64,000 nucleotides of DNA from Cycas panzhihuaensis (Eukaryota; Cycadophyta), in contig CM041465.1 of assembly GCA_023213395.1 (NCBI GenBank), forward strand, positions 221,719,741 to 221,783,740, read 5' to 3'. The notes beneath the pieces are model-generated. The model saw only the letters and a program-made list of their open reading frames with translations, was not told the DNA's origin and made no database searches. The position numbers and the translations under genes are program-made. Shown in pieces: positions 37,448 through 48,414 of this stretch (positions are counted from its first letter, which is position 1; every line of letters starts with the position of its first letter).

Positions 37448-40210
37448 TGTTTCTCGGCTACCACAAATAGATCAGGAGATGGAAACCCATAGGTAAGTGA
37501 AGGTGCGTGTCTCTTCCCCACTCGCAACTTTACAGTTACATTGTTGGGTCTTGGGTGCTGGTTGAATGCATTCTTGACACTTGCCTAGCTTGCCTATTTC
37601 TCTTTTATGTCGATGATGATCAAGACTCTGGTCTAATGGCCTTAGATCCCCCCATTGTAGCCTAATGGTTGACAAGGCAACCCTTCCACATTCCCTGTGA
37701 CATCATCCCCATTAGATTTTGGCTTATTACTACTTGTTTCACTCCATTCTTTTACTCTGACTATATGTGATTAGTCACTTAGAGACCTCAAGACTAGTTT
37801 ATAGGAGTTTCAAGTGGAAGCGTGTAGTTCCATGGTCATCTTTTGATATACTATTGTTATACCACTCTAATTATTGTTTATGCCACAGAGTGTTTTACGG
37901 TACTGCAGATATATTTGTGGTAGTACAAATAACTTCATGGTGTGACTATTACTATAGGCACTCGTGGCCAATAAAATTTAAATTTCGCCATTAATATTCC
38001 CTTGTCAGAGCTGGCACACCATGGTAGGCCCATATGGATGCACATCAGTCCAGGGAAGCTTGCTAATTAATCAAATTACCATTTTTATTTGAATTAGAGT
38101 AGGATTTTTCAAATCAAACCATGGTGATCCATGGTTTTCAGGGGGATGGTTTCATACATGAAACCACCAACCCAATACCTAAATTCTAGATATAAAACTC
38201 CTTAGTTTGAAAGACCAGGGGCTTCTTCCTCTCATGGTTTTCTTGGCTTCTAATTAAACTCACTCTCTTAAGAGTTAGAATTGAGATTCTTCTATGGATT
38301 CAATCCAAATTATAAGAATTCTCATGTTGGATGGATAAGTTCTAAGGATTTTCTTGATTATATTCAATGGAAACTTTCATATTTAGCTCAGTTCTTGGCT
38401 ACTTATCTCTATTTTTCTCATTCCTAAGCTTCAATATTATGGATCACAACTATTTTTGGCTTCACTTCCTTGAAACATTTTAGAGACTCACTTAATTGGG
38501 TAAAAGATACTACATAGTTGTTATCATTTCATTGGAGGAGGAATTGGGAGGATACACCAATAGCTTTAGGAAGTCTTAGGAAGATTCTAGGTGGAACAAT
38601 CAACTGTTATACCCCACTCTTTGGGTAATCCCCTTCCAAGCTATACAGTGTTATACTCCTTAGTGCATACACCTTCCACTCCAATATTGGCCATGCTGCC
38701 ACATGATACTATGATTACATGATATTAACCATTTAGAATCCCCTTAGTTGTTGTGTTCCACATCACTTTTATTGATTTTTTGCCTACATTGTAGGGATTG
38801 GAAGACTCCCCTTGTCTTCACCAAGGAAACCACATTCATTGCGGAGGCTAGTGCCATCCTTAGGCACCCCTCACCTCTTTTTTTTATCTTTGCCACTCAT
38901 CTTATACTTTGTTCTCTTGGAAGAAATACTCATACTCAAATGTACTGCTTGTATTCTTCTTAGCCATGTGTAGAAGGTAGATTATGATATATATATTGTA
39001 AATACTACTTGTGGGTAGTCTTCTAACATACATGTAAGGTGGAGAGAAAGCCCCTTCAAAATAGCTTGAAGGACATGGAGGTGAACTACATCCCTCAAGG
39101 TAAGCTCTATTTACATTTTAGCATATTCTTTGGTTTCTTTGCTTCTCTTTTGTTTACACATCATTTCTGGTTAAGTTGGGGTTAGGTAAGTGGAGCCCCT
39201 TTCATCCTAAACCTCTTGCACTACAAAGGAGCTTGTGAGAAAAGCAAAGGGAAATCAAGGAGGATCAAGGGATGGAACATCTCCAAACGTCATGGACTAG
39301 GTGCATGCTTCTAAAAACCTTATTCTCCTTATATTTGTTTTACTCTTTATTAAAGCTCTTACCTCTAAATCCCTCAGCATAACAAACTTCTCTTCCCCCC
39401 TTTTGTGATTAGTTTTCATTGTTTGCATAATCATTAAAAGAAAAGGGGTAAAGGTTTTTAATGGACATCTTTTGTTGCATGTAGGAAGAAGGGTCATTTT
39501 AAAGGATAAGTTATTTTTCTCTTATTTATCTTTTTTATAAGAGGCATATTAGAGAACATTTGGACTACATGTAGAAAATAGCATCTACTCTCTATTTTCC
39601 TTGTTATATCTCTCATATGCATTTATATCTCTTTTCTTGATTAATATATGATTCTATAACTCTTTTGAGATATGAGAGAAAAGAAAAAGTAATGAGAGTG
39701 AGGCTTAATATCTTCTACATACTATTTGTTTATCAGATTCCTTAGTCATTTCCTCTTTTTTGCAACACAGACACAAACAAAACCATATTAATAACAAATC
39801 TTAAGAGAAGCACACCATTACTTCACATATCTAATGATCAAACAAGAAAAATAATTTAGACCTCTACTCATGTTTTCACTTACCTTTACCATCCTACCCT
39901 CATCCCATGAGGGAACCTTTAGCCTCTTCTCCCAAAGAGAATAAGAGAAACCCTCACTTAGGCAACTCAATAATCTGAGAGGGCTAAGCCACCTACATGC
40001 CAATTGCATCTACATACCAACCAAATCTAAAACCTTATATGTAGAGAAGGGAACATGCATTATGCGAGTCCCGAATCCACACCCAAGTGGTGCATAAATG
40101 CTCTTTGTGGGAAAACAAGAGCCATATCATATCCCTTTAGACTTTCATACCCTAAGTCTATCGCATATAGGTGCACAGTTATTTCTAATCTCCCCACAAG
40201 CATGCTTCCA
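37448..40210 (+). repeat. element F 5' LTR (2.8 kb)
   Basis: Clear anchors shared with the 3' copy include ctcttccccactc (37510 / 48479), gtgattagtcacttag and cccttccaagctat. It ends gcatgcttcca before the primer region. Short open frames in it (38748-38963 plus; 39818-40009 minus) recur in the other LTR simply because LTRs are copies. Confidence 0.92.
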
Positions 40211-40228
40211 TTAGTGACCATACTAGGG
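40211..40228 (+). other. primer-binding region of element F
   Basis: ttagtgaccatactaggg directly follows the LTR end and shares tagtgaccata with element E at the same position. Confidence 0.55.
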
Positions 40229-41939
40229 ACTCGCTAGTAAGGATACCTTAAGACTCTTTTGGTAGTCTTGTGCTAGCCTCTTCTCTCCTCATAACATTGT
40301 GTTAGTTTGTTGTATTATCCCAAAACCTTTTTTTAGATTAATCTTCCTACTTCCAAGATTCTTTGGTTAAGACTTGAATATGATGCTTCTCTCATTACCT
40401 ATATAGCCTCTCTCTTATGGAAGTAGAGCCCTATTACTCTTCCATTATTACATTTGATATGGGGTTGCCAATGGAGGGGTACCCCCCATTAGATTAGGCT
40501 TACCATTATTTTGCTTCTAATTAGCCCCACCTTGAGACTTCTTATCCCCATCAACTTCTTGCTCAAGGGGGCAATGATCCAACCTATTACCTAGATGAGC
40601 AACTAGAGGTCCACCTAGACCTTTCCACCTTTCTTATGCATGTCGTAAGAGGACCTTTCCTTGTTAAGACTTGAATGTGATGCTTCTCTCATCACCTATG
40701 TGGGTTCCCCCTTATGGAAGTAGAGCCCTATTACTCTTCCATTGCTACATCTAATATGGGGTTGCCAATGGAGAGGTACCCATCAAATTATTCTTACTAT
40801 TCTTTTGCTTCTGATTGGCCCCCTGAGACTTCTTATCCCCATAAAGATCCTACTCAAAGGGGCTATGATCTAACCCATTACCTGGATGAGTAACCAGAAG
40901 TCCATTAGGACCTTCCCACCTTTCCTATGCATGTCATAGGAGGACCTTTCCCTATATACCCATCTCACTTTGGTCAAAAGACTCTTACAAGTTATCCCCT
41001 AAGTTTTAGTCTTTATGAGGAACCCTCCACCTCGTATGATTAAATGGGTACTCCTCCAAGAGATGTGGTGGAAGCATTGAGGCAATGCTTTAAAGCTACA
41101 AGTGCTCAACTACCTCCTAAGTGGCTAAAGTGCTTGCTACAGAGCTCGATAGCCTCTTCTTCTACCATTATCCCCCTACATCATCTCAGCCTGTATCCTC
41201 TTCATCTTTAAAGCCTAGTTCTATGGTTCTCATACCCATGAGTGCTCCCTTGACTCAAGGGATGCCCTGCGGTATACCAACCTCCCAAATAGGGTTAAGC
41301 ATACCTCATTTATAAACAGTTAAACCATAATTAATCATCACTCATATCCCTTCAGTCCCACTTATGGTGCCGTTACATTCCTATAATTTGGGACATGGGG
41401 TATCCATTCCTATTTACCCTTATCTACAACCTATGGATGCTTCACTCTATATATCCCAAAGATATACATCATAGCCTTAGGGACATGGGGGATCAAACCC
41501 CCTCCCTACTTATGGGGTGGACTCACTCCACCCCTATGGGATTGCCCCTCTTATAGGGGGGCCTTACAGGAAAAATGTGGTCCCCTACCCTATGCCACTC
41601 ATGCATATGCTACTTCATGCATAGTTGCTCCATAAGAGGGACCCACTCTCCCTCACATCCTACATTCCCATGCATTTGCCCCTTCGAGGGCATACCATAT
41701 TTTTTTTCTATGCATGTGGTGCACCCTCATGGTGGGTTGAGGCCTTCTCACCTATCCCCATACATGATATATACCTATGTGGTGGCAGCCCCTTCTTATT
41801 AATCAGGAGGAAACCCTCATCCTCCTTATAGTTATCCCTCTACCTCACGCACGATAAAAGTGGGTATCTATATCCATCTCCTTCTTCTTCCCAGGTTGAT
41901 CTGCTAACTCAACTAGAGGTTTGCCCCTTCTTTAACTAT
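40229..41939 (+). other. element F leader and gag N-terminal region
   Basis: It contains the 298-bp tandem duplication given separately. From about 41130 the frames are rich in Pro, Ser, Tyr and His, typical of the low-complexity N-terminal part of Tat-type gag. Start codon not determinable. Confidence 0.45.
40365..40951 (+). repeat. 298-bp tandem duplication in element F leader
   Basis: Copy 1 starts gttaagacttgaatatgatg (40365) and copy 2 gttaagacttgaatgtgatg (40663). They stay alignable to about 40951, through ggaagtagagccctattact, ggggttgccaatgga and aggacctttcc. Confidence 0.9.
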
Positions 41940-42900
41940 TATTCAACCCCTCTATCCATTGAGGCCCTTAGGACTAACCTAGTGCCTCATCCCCCCAAAG
42001 TACCTAAATTTGATGATACTTCTTCGTAGGACCTAATCAAACATGCTAGGGGCTTTGCCATGGCATGCATTGATTATTGGGCCTACAATCATATTCTAAT
42101 AAAACTATTCATAAGATCCCTTCAAGGAGATGTTTTAAAATGGTTTTATCATCTCCCTGCTCATTCTATTTTCACTTTCTAATAGTTAGTTGATGAGTTC
42201 ATCAACTACTTCGATGTGGCTAGACCCTTTGAAAGTGGGGTCAAAGCCTTTTTATCAGTAAAATAAGACAAGGCCATGATGAACTTAATCATGACTTTAT
42301 GAGGCGATTCCATGATCTCCTTCACTCCTCTAAGGCCACTTTACTTAAAGAGTTGAAGAGAGATATCTTTGTCAATGCCTTACGCCCTGAGGTATACATC
42401 GAAGTCCTTAAGATGGGGGCGATGTTATGCGACTTCACCATAGTTAAATGTTTGGTGTTAGAAGCTATTGAGATAGAAGTGAGTCTCAAGAAACCCCTAG
42501 GTAATCATAGTGCTGCAAGGCAGCCCCTCCACCACATGACCAAAATGGTCAGCAATAGCCTCTAAGGCTTCCTACTAGTGTAGTCAATAGAATCTTAGAT
42601 CCTCTTAATGTAGTTGTGTGTTCCTTTGAGTATATGGTTAGAGAGTTAAAACTTCAACCAACTCAAACCTCTTTAAAATCACATAAACCTGTGCACTAAA
42701 TATCTTAAACTTTGCCACCTAAGGGTGGAAGTACCCAAACTTCTCAAAGGAGGAAGGCAAAACCTGCTTTTGAGAAGAAGTGGTATTTCGTGCATGGAGA
42801 ATGCCTACACGAGGATTCTCAATATTGGTCGCAACACCCTAACTCATACCATTTCATGATTACTTTCCTCAAAAGGCTTCTAAGCCCAACCTAGAATAAC
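41940..42900 (+). pseudogene. gypsy gag of element F
   Basis: One plus-strand frame (41997-42183) reads VPKFDDTSS*DLIKHARGFA, then ILIKLFIRSLQGDVLKWFYH and LPAHSIFTF, the gag capsid core. After a frame change come FIRRFHDLLHSS-type sequence (42299 onward) and ALRPEVYIEVLK. Near 42780 KKWYFVHGECLHEDSQYWSQ matches the C-x-x-H-x-x-x-GHxTxxC zinc-binding region of Tat gag with several residues lost. It parallels gag of E. Stops are mainly TAG. Confidence 0.75.
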
Positions 42901-43419
42901 TTGTTCACCAATATCCTTTCCCAAACTATAGGGAACAAGCTTAGCCTACCCAAGGTGGGCACAAAAAAGGAGATGATTCCCTACTCCTTCCTTCAACTAA
43001 ACAAAGAGGAAGGGGCCAAGGGATCTGTCTCCTCTAATAAGTCTAAGGCCCTAGTGCCCCTCATCCTCTGAACCCAAAAATAAAGGGAAGATGGTGATTT
43101 AGATGTTGGAGACAACCCATGTGTGCCCCATCACATGGTCTCAAGTTATAAAAGAGGTTGGTGAAGCCTCTACTTTGTAATAAGACCCTCCTATAGATAA
43201 CCCACCTACAGAGGTTCCAGTGATCTCAAATACCATTCCAAGTCATCCTAGACATTATAACTTTTGGAGGGCACTTCCTCAACCTATTGGAAAGGGGAAG
43301 GCCTTTTCTATAATTGAGGAGATTCACACCGTGTCCGCAGATATACCCATGATGGATGTCTTGCAGAGTTTCCTCAAGTAGTAGACTCTTCTCCTAAAGG
43401 TCATTGGCCAAAAGGATGT

Positions 43420-43940
43420 CCCTATCCATTCTGTGGATACCACCTCTAGTGGGTCATTCAATATCTCTTTCAACCCAAGGGACCTTCCTTCTACTAGTGA
43501 AAGAGAGCACTTGTGGTATTATCCCTTCACCACTAGTATTAATACCCTGTATTTCACATTAAAGAGGATTGTTATAGATAATGGTTGTTTGGTCAATGCC
43601 ATGGCCATACACATGGTGGATAGGCTAAATATAGGGGCCCTTGAAATGGTCCCATAAAGGTGCCAAGGCTACGATGCTAGCAAAAAGGCACCCCTAGGAG
43701 CAGTAACTCTCCTACTCAGCCTAAAAGATAAAATAGTACAAATAGATATTGTGGTCCTCGATATTGACATGGACTACAACCCCTTGTCAGGTCGCTCATG
43801 GCTTAGCCTAATGGGAGTTATTTGCTCTTCTAGGTGGGGGCAACTCAAGTTTGTTCATGAAGGGCAAATAAAGGTCATCACTCGAAAAACCCCTCCTAGT
43901 CGACTACCATGTCAACCATGCTAGGAAATCTTGGAGATAG
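43420..43940 (+). pseudogene. gypsy aspartic protease of element F
   Basis: Around 43570 the frame reads RIVIDNGCLVNAMAIHMVDR, the Tat-type protease active site (VDxGSSVNxLxxxxxxxL) with D-x-G kept as D-N-G. It continues DASKKAPLGAVTLLLSLK, VVLDIDMDYNPLSGRSWL (family FxVxDxxxxYNxLLGRPWL) and LKFVHEGQIKVI. Only one stop separates the two halves (43655). It lies between gag and RT, the normal order. Confidence 0.75.
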
Positions 43941-44850
43941 TCAATGTGGCTAAGGATTTATCCAACCTATCGCTTACTAATTCTATTGATATTGAAAACC
44001 CCTAGGAATAGGGGGATGTATATCCCTCTCAACTGAATTTGATTTGTTTTTCCCCCATTTGTGTAGCGAGCTATGGATATTTAGTTGTCTTAAGCGACTA
44101 AGAGTCTGATGATAACTATGAGGAATTCTCCCATCAAATCTCCCTTCTTAACATGTGAAGGGGACAACCCCCTCATCCCTTCATGTGTCCTATGTTCCAG
44201 CATAGGACCAACATTGGGATGGAGGGCCTTCACTTGGTTGACATAGTAAAGCCTCCTCCTATTCCATTTTAGTGCTGATATACTATTAGCTTGCTAAAAT
44301 GTATAGACCCCTAACCTACTTGTCAACATTCTACTTTGGGAGCCCCTTAACCCTTGTTATCCTCTAAAGATGATGATGATGTTGAGTCTCTCTTCTCTCA
44401 TGATGGGTCCATCATTTATGATCCTAACCTTAGCCAACATTTTCCTCCACGAGATAGGATATGGCACCATAAGAGGGTGCACTCTAATTCTTTAGAGGAG
44501 TCCCCCCACTAAGTTAACTGGTTGGATGATTGCTACTGGCCTGTCACCCCCCTGCTTACTTCCCAACCTCACTCAGTAAGACTATCTATGGGATACATTA
44601 CTTTGAGAATGACAAAGCTCTATTAGAATATTTAGTGGGATCCATACCTAATCTACCTTTTGGACACCACAAACGTGGTTTCTAGAAGTGTTTGACTATT
44701 GGATCATGCCTAGCTAAGCCAAACTAATCAATGACTCCTCCACATCCACCAGTTAACCAAGCTCCCTTCGACTTTAAGGAAGGGAATACCATGTATGTAG
44801 GGGTAATCAAGGACATCATCCTCACCCTCGATAAGTTCATCAATGTCATA
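43941..44850 (+). other. protease-RT linker of element F
   Basis: An acidic, stop-rich linker of about 900 bp with no enzyme motif; such long linkers are usual in Tat-type elements. It contains a run atgatgatgatgttgag near 44370. Confidence 0.5.
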
Positions 44851-45790
44851 GAAAAATGTTCTCCTTAAGAAATAGAGGAGTATACCTAGCTGTTTCAAGA
44901 GTTCCTTGATGTTTTTGCATGGGACTATTTGGATAAGAAGGGCATAAACCTTAACATCATTACTCACAAACTTACCACCATCTTGGGCACTTTCTCTGTG
45001 AGATAAAAGCAGCACCCCTTACACCCAAAATTATCCATTGCAATTAAAATAGAAGTTGAAAAGATGCTAGACATAGGTCTTATAACTTCCATCAATTACC
45101 CTAGATGGGTTTCCAACATCGTGCCTATTTCCAAAAAGAACGGGGCCATCAAAATTTATGTTGACTTTAGAGACATTAACAATGTATACCCTAAGGACAA
45201 CTTTCTCCTTTTATTTATCAATCAAATCATTAATCACACTACTAGTTTTGAAGTTATGACTTTAATAGATGGCTTCTCTAGTTGTAACCAAATATAACTA
45301 TCTCCTGAGGACTGCTACAAGACAATCTTTACCACTCCTTGGGGGATGTTTGCATATAAAGACATGCCCTTTAGTTTGACAAATATTGGCACTACCTACC
45401 AAAGTGCCATACAATTCATATTCCATGATCTTATTAATAAGACTATTAAAGTTTTTATAGATGACATGATGGGCCTTTCCTAAAGGAGGGTCGATCACTC
45501 TATGAACCTTAAAGTAATTTTCACAAGGTGTCACGAATACCATGTTAGCCTAAATCTTCTCAAATGCATCTTTATAATGATAGCTAATAAACTTTTAGGG
45601 TTTCTTATTTCCAAATAAGGAATCAAAGTTGACCTTGATAAGTTCAAAGAGATAGTTAGGATGCCTCCCCTAAGAATAAAACAAGAAATCAAGTTGTTCG
45701 GGGAGACTAGGTTTCTTAAGGCATTTTCTAGCGAACTTTGCCATAAACACCAAACCTTTAACCAACTTGCTAAAGAAGGGGACTCCTTTT
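44851..45790 (+). pseudogene. gypsy reverse transcriptase of element F
   Basis: It opens with EYTQLFQEFLDVFAWDY (44878 onward). The RT proper reads MLDIGLITSINYPRWVSNIV, PISKKNGAIKIYVDFRDINN, VYPKDNFLL, LIDGFSSCNQI (catalytic Asp kept), CYKTIFTTPWGMFAYKDMPF and VFIDDMMGLS (45451 onward), the catalytic F-x-DD box with both Asp present (YVDDM is usual). LLGFLISK*GIKVDLDKFKE closes the connection. One frame runs for over 600 bp with TAA in place of CAA-type codons, so substitutions rather than indels killed it. Confidence 0.9.
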
Positions 45791-45859
45791 GTTTGGTCCC
45801 CTAAGGCCTAAGAAGCCTTTTAGGAGCTTAAATGAGCCCTTGTATTGACTCCTATATTG

Positions 45860-46260
45860 GCCCCTCCTCTTTTTGATCACCCTTTTATCCTATATACTTT
45901 GGTAACTGATGAATCCCTAAGGGCTATGCTAGCCTAGGAAGATGACTCTAACATTGAATAAGTTATCTATTTCATCAGTCACACCCTTGTGGCAGTAGAG
46001 ATAAACTATCTGCTAGTTGAACAAGAATGCCTTATGCTAGTTTATGCCACTAAAAAATTTAGATATTACCTCCTTAGTAACACTACTTATATGATCATCC
46101 AATCTGATCCCTTGAGATACCTTTTGACTAGATCTAACTTGATAGGAAAGGCTAGAAAATAGGTCATCCTCCTTCAAGAATATGATATGAAGATCATTAA
46201 TTGAGAATCCAAGAAAGGAATAATCATTGCAGAATAGTTGGCAGATGCCCCCATGTCAAA
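45860..46260 (+). pseudogene. gypsy RNase H (first) of element F
   Basis: The frame reads LVTDESLRAMLA, VIYFISHTLVAVEINYLLVE, QECLMLVYATKKFRYYLL and IIQSDPLRYLLTR. This is the gypsy RNase H with the D, E and D catalytic positions still readable. KARK*VILLQEYDMKII and IAE*LADAP finish the domain. It follows RT directly, as in all gypsy elements, and would degrade RNA in the RNA-DNA hybrid. Confidence 0.85.
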
Positions 46261-46439
46261 TTCTCTCAAGGTTCTGATTGATGACTCATTACCTAGTGAA
46301 TCTATTCTAGCTCTTCAACATACCAATGCCTATCTATTCACTAATAACAAATGGTATAGAGACATAGTTAATTACCTAATCCAACAACAATACCCTGTTA
46401 ATGCTAGTGACAAAGTCAAGTCGTGTATAAGGGCCTTTG

Positions 46440-46825
46440 CATGATAATACTTTCTCATGGAGGACGTATTGTATAAATGATCATTTGGTAGTATCCTCCT
46501 CTACTATGTCAACCTAGATAAGACTGACTAGATTCTTCATGAATTCCATAGTGGCATTTGTGGAGAGGCTAATCAATGGCCCAAAGGATCCTACATATGG
46601 GATAATACTAGCCAACCTTGTTTAAAGATGCCCATGCTTATGCTCAATGTTGTTGCCATTACTAAGAGCACACCAATGACATTCACTAACCTTCTGAGGT
46701 ACTGCATGCAGTGGTCTCTCCATGGTCATTCTCCCAATGGGGATTAGATTTGATTGGATCCATTACCCCACCATCCTTAGCCCAACATAAATTTATCCTA
46801 ATTGCAATAGTATATGTGGTACCAT
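46440..46825 (+). pseudogene. integrase, truncated after its first catalytic Asp (element F)
   Basis: LHEFHSGICGEA (46530 onward) fits the start of the HHCC zinc domain. LHAVVSPWSFSQWGLDLIGS (about 46705-46765) matches the core start PWPFxxWGxDxxG, which carries the first Asp of the DDE triad. HKFILIAIVYVVP then breaks off at 46825. The second Asp, the Glu and the C-terminal domain are absent; a 650-bp sequence of unknown type follows before the second RNase H. Confidence 0.75.
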
Positions 46826-47480
46826 AGAAAATACCGTGATATTAGCATCTCCAAACTTAAAACTAGAAAATTAAATCCTAAACTACCCCCATTTGGTCCT
46901 AAGGTAGACCCATCAGGACCAAGGTACCCAAAAACCCTAGTCTAGCCTTTTACAGGTCCCTACATGGGTTTCGTTAGGCCCCATAACCCCAAAATGGGCA
47001 CTATCTGACTATTAAAATGCATGAAAGCAAAAAGTAGAATGGACCCAAAGATGTAGATTTTTAGTGATGATGATTTTTAACTTTTCCCCAAGGGAAGCCT
47101 CTTATCCCAGAACTCACCTGTTCAAAAACCTATTAGTGTTTATACTCTTTAGATTTATATTAATACATTGATCTTATATTTCATAGCTATATTAGACCTC
47201 TTATCACTTGGCGAAATCTTGTCCTCCCATTCGAGTTCCTTATTAGGATTTTAATAAACCTTGGGCACAAGTTGTGAATTCTTTTCATTGTCACCTCTTC
47301 CTTCCACAGGGCAGACCCTCCACGAGCCTTATTGCCTAGCCATAGATTTTTCCTATACTCTTAGTGAGCAGTTATTTGGATTATTATGACTTTTTAGGAC
47401 TCATCATACTTCACCCAGATCTCTTCTCTTTTAGCATTCTTTCCTCGTGAAAGGGCAGCATTAACCTACCTTTTATAGTT
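46826..47480 (+). other. unexplained segment between integrase and second RNase H
   Basis: From 46826 the reading changes abruptly from integrase to non-coding sequence with phrases such as aaaaccctagtctagcc and gttaggccccataacccc. I see neither terminal repeats nor integrase here. It may be a replaced or inserted fragment, or element-specific spacer. Confidence 0.45.
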
Positions 47481-47960
47481 GTAGTTATCACCCTTCACTA
47501 TGGCCTTACTCATCCACACTAATGGAGGTAGTCTTGGTAATCTAGGGCCCTTTGCTACAACTTGGGTTATCTATTGTCCCTTAGGACATGTCTTTATATA
47601 TTTTGGGATCTATTTACCTAAGGCCATAATTAACAAAGTGGAGTATATGGCATTCATGGAGGCCTTAACTAATGTACTTTACTTCTATCATGGCCCCATT
47701 ATCTTGCATTGTGATTCCTAGTTCATAGTATCCTAGTTGACCTAGACCTGTCAAGTCCTTTATCCCAAGTTAAGGTCTTTAGCTACAATGGTCAGGTCCA
47801 TGTTGGCATGTTTCTCCTGGGTCAACATCCATATATCCCTCACGACCAAAATGTCAAAGCCAATAGCCTAGTTAACCTCATCCTTAAGCATCTCCTTCAA
47901 CTTGAAGATGACCCCTTTTAGCTCAATAGGATCCCTATTAGAAAGGGGCTTAGAGGGCAT
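47481..47960 (+). pseudogene. second, archaeal-type RNase H (aRNH) of element F
   Basis: From 47500 the frame reads ALLIHTNGGSLGNLGPFATT, then INKVEYMAFMEALTNVLYF and IILHCDS*FIV. This matches the plant/archaeal-type RNase H pattern (DGxSxxNPGxxG, NxAEYxAL, DSxLVxxQ). The first catalytic Asp is replaced by Asn (HTNGG), a G-to-A change; Glu in VEYMAF and Asp in HCDS remain. Such a second RNase H is known from Tat/Ogre elements. Here it lies downstream of the integrase remnant, about 1.2 kb beyond the first RNase H. Confidence 0.8.
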
Positions 47961-48402
47961 CCCCCTGTTTCCTCTTTCACCTTCAAGAGTGGTTGCTAAT
48001 AAGGTAAAACTGTGGTGACTAGAACCTCTATTCATCTAGTTGTTATCTTTGGTTAGCGTGATGAGTCATCCCCTCATCTCTCTAAAGGTTTCTTTGGGTT
48101 TCTAAACCTTATTTTAGGGTCATGCCACCTGCTTGGAGTGTTACTAAGGGCATCTCCCTTTGGTTACTACCCTTCCCTTTTGCCCATACATGCTTAAGAT
48201 TTGTAGCCGCCCACCTTGGGATTGATTTAGTTATACACCCATCTCCCTCCTCAACTCGTGCCTCTTGACCATGCATCCACTATGACACTCATTACCCCCT
48301 TGGTTACACATATATTTGATCTCTTGTTATTACTTAAATTAATAACATTTATGTTGGTAGAATTCACCATCATCTCAACTTCCAAGTAACGAGGTTCTAC
48401 TA
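47961..48402 (+). other. element F 3' non-coding region
   Basis: About 440 bp between the second RNase H and the purine tract; no motif seen. Confidence 0.5.
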
Positions 48403-48414
48403 CTAAGGGAGTAG
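48403..48414 (+). other. polypurine tract of element F
   Basis: ctaagggagtag directly precedes the 3' LTR start tgtttcttgac. Confidence 0.65.

Noticed and set aside
38748-40009. Open frames of 63-71 codons present in both LTRs of F (also at 49660-49851 and 50719-50910)
   Set aside because: The LTRs were identical at insertion, so shared frames are expected and do not show coding function.
44728-45015. 95-codon minus-strand open frame, and another at 45298-45543
   Set aside because: They are antisense to the clearly recognised RT of F on the plus strand.
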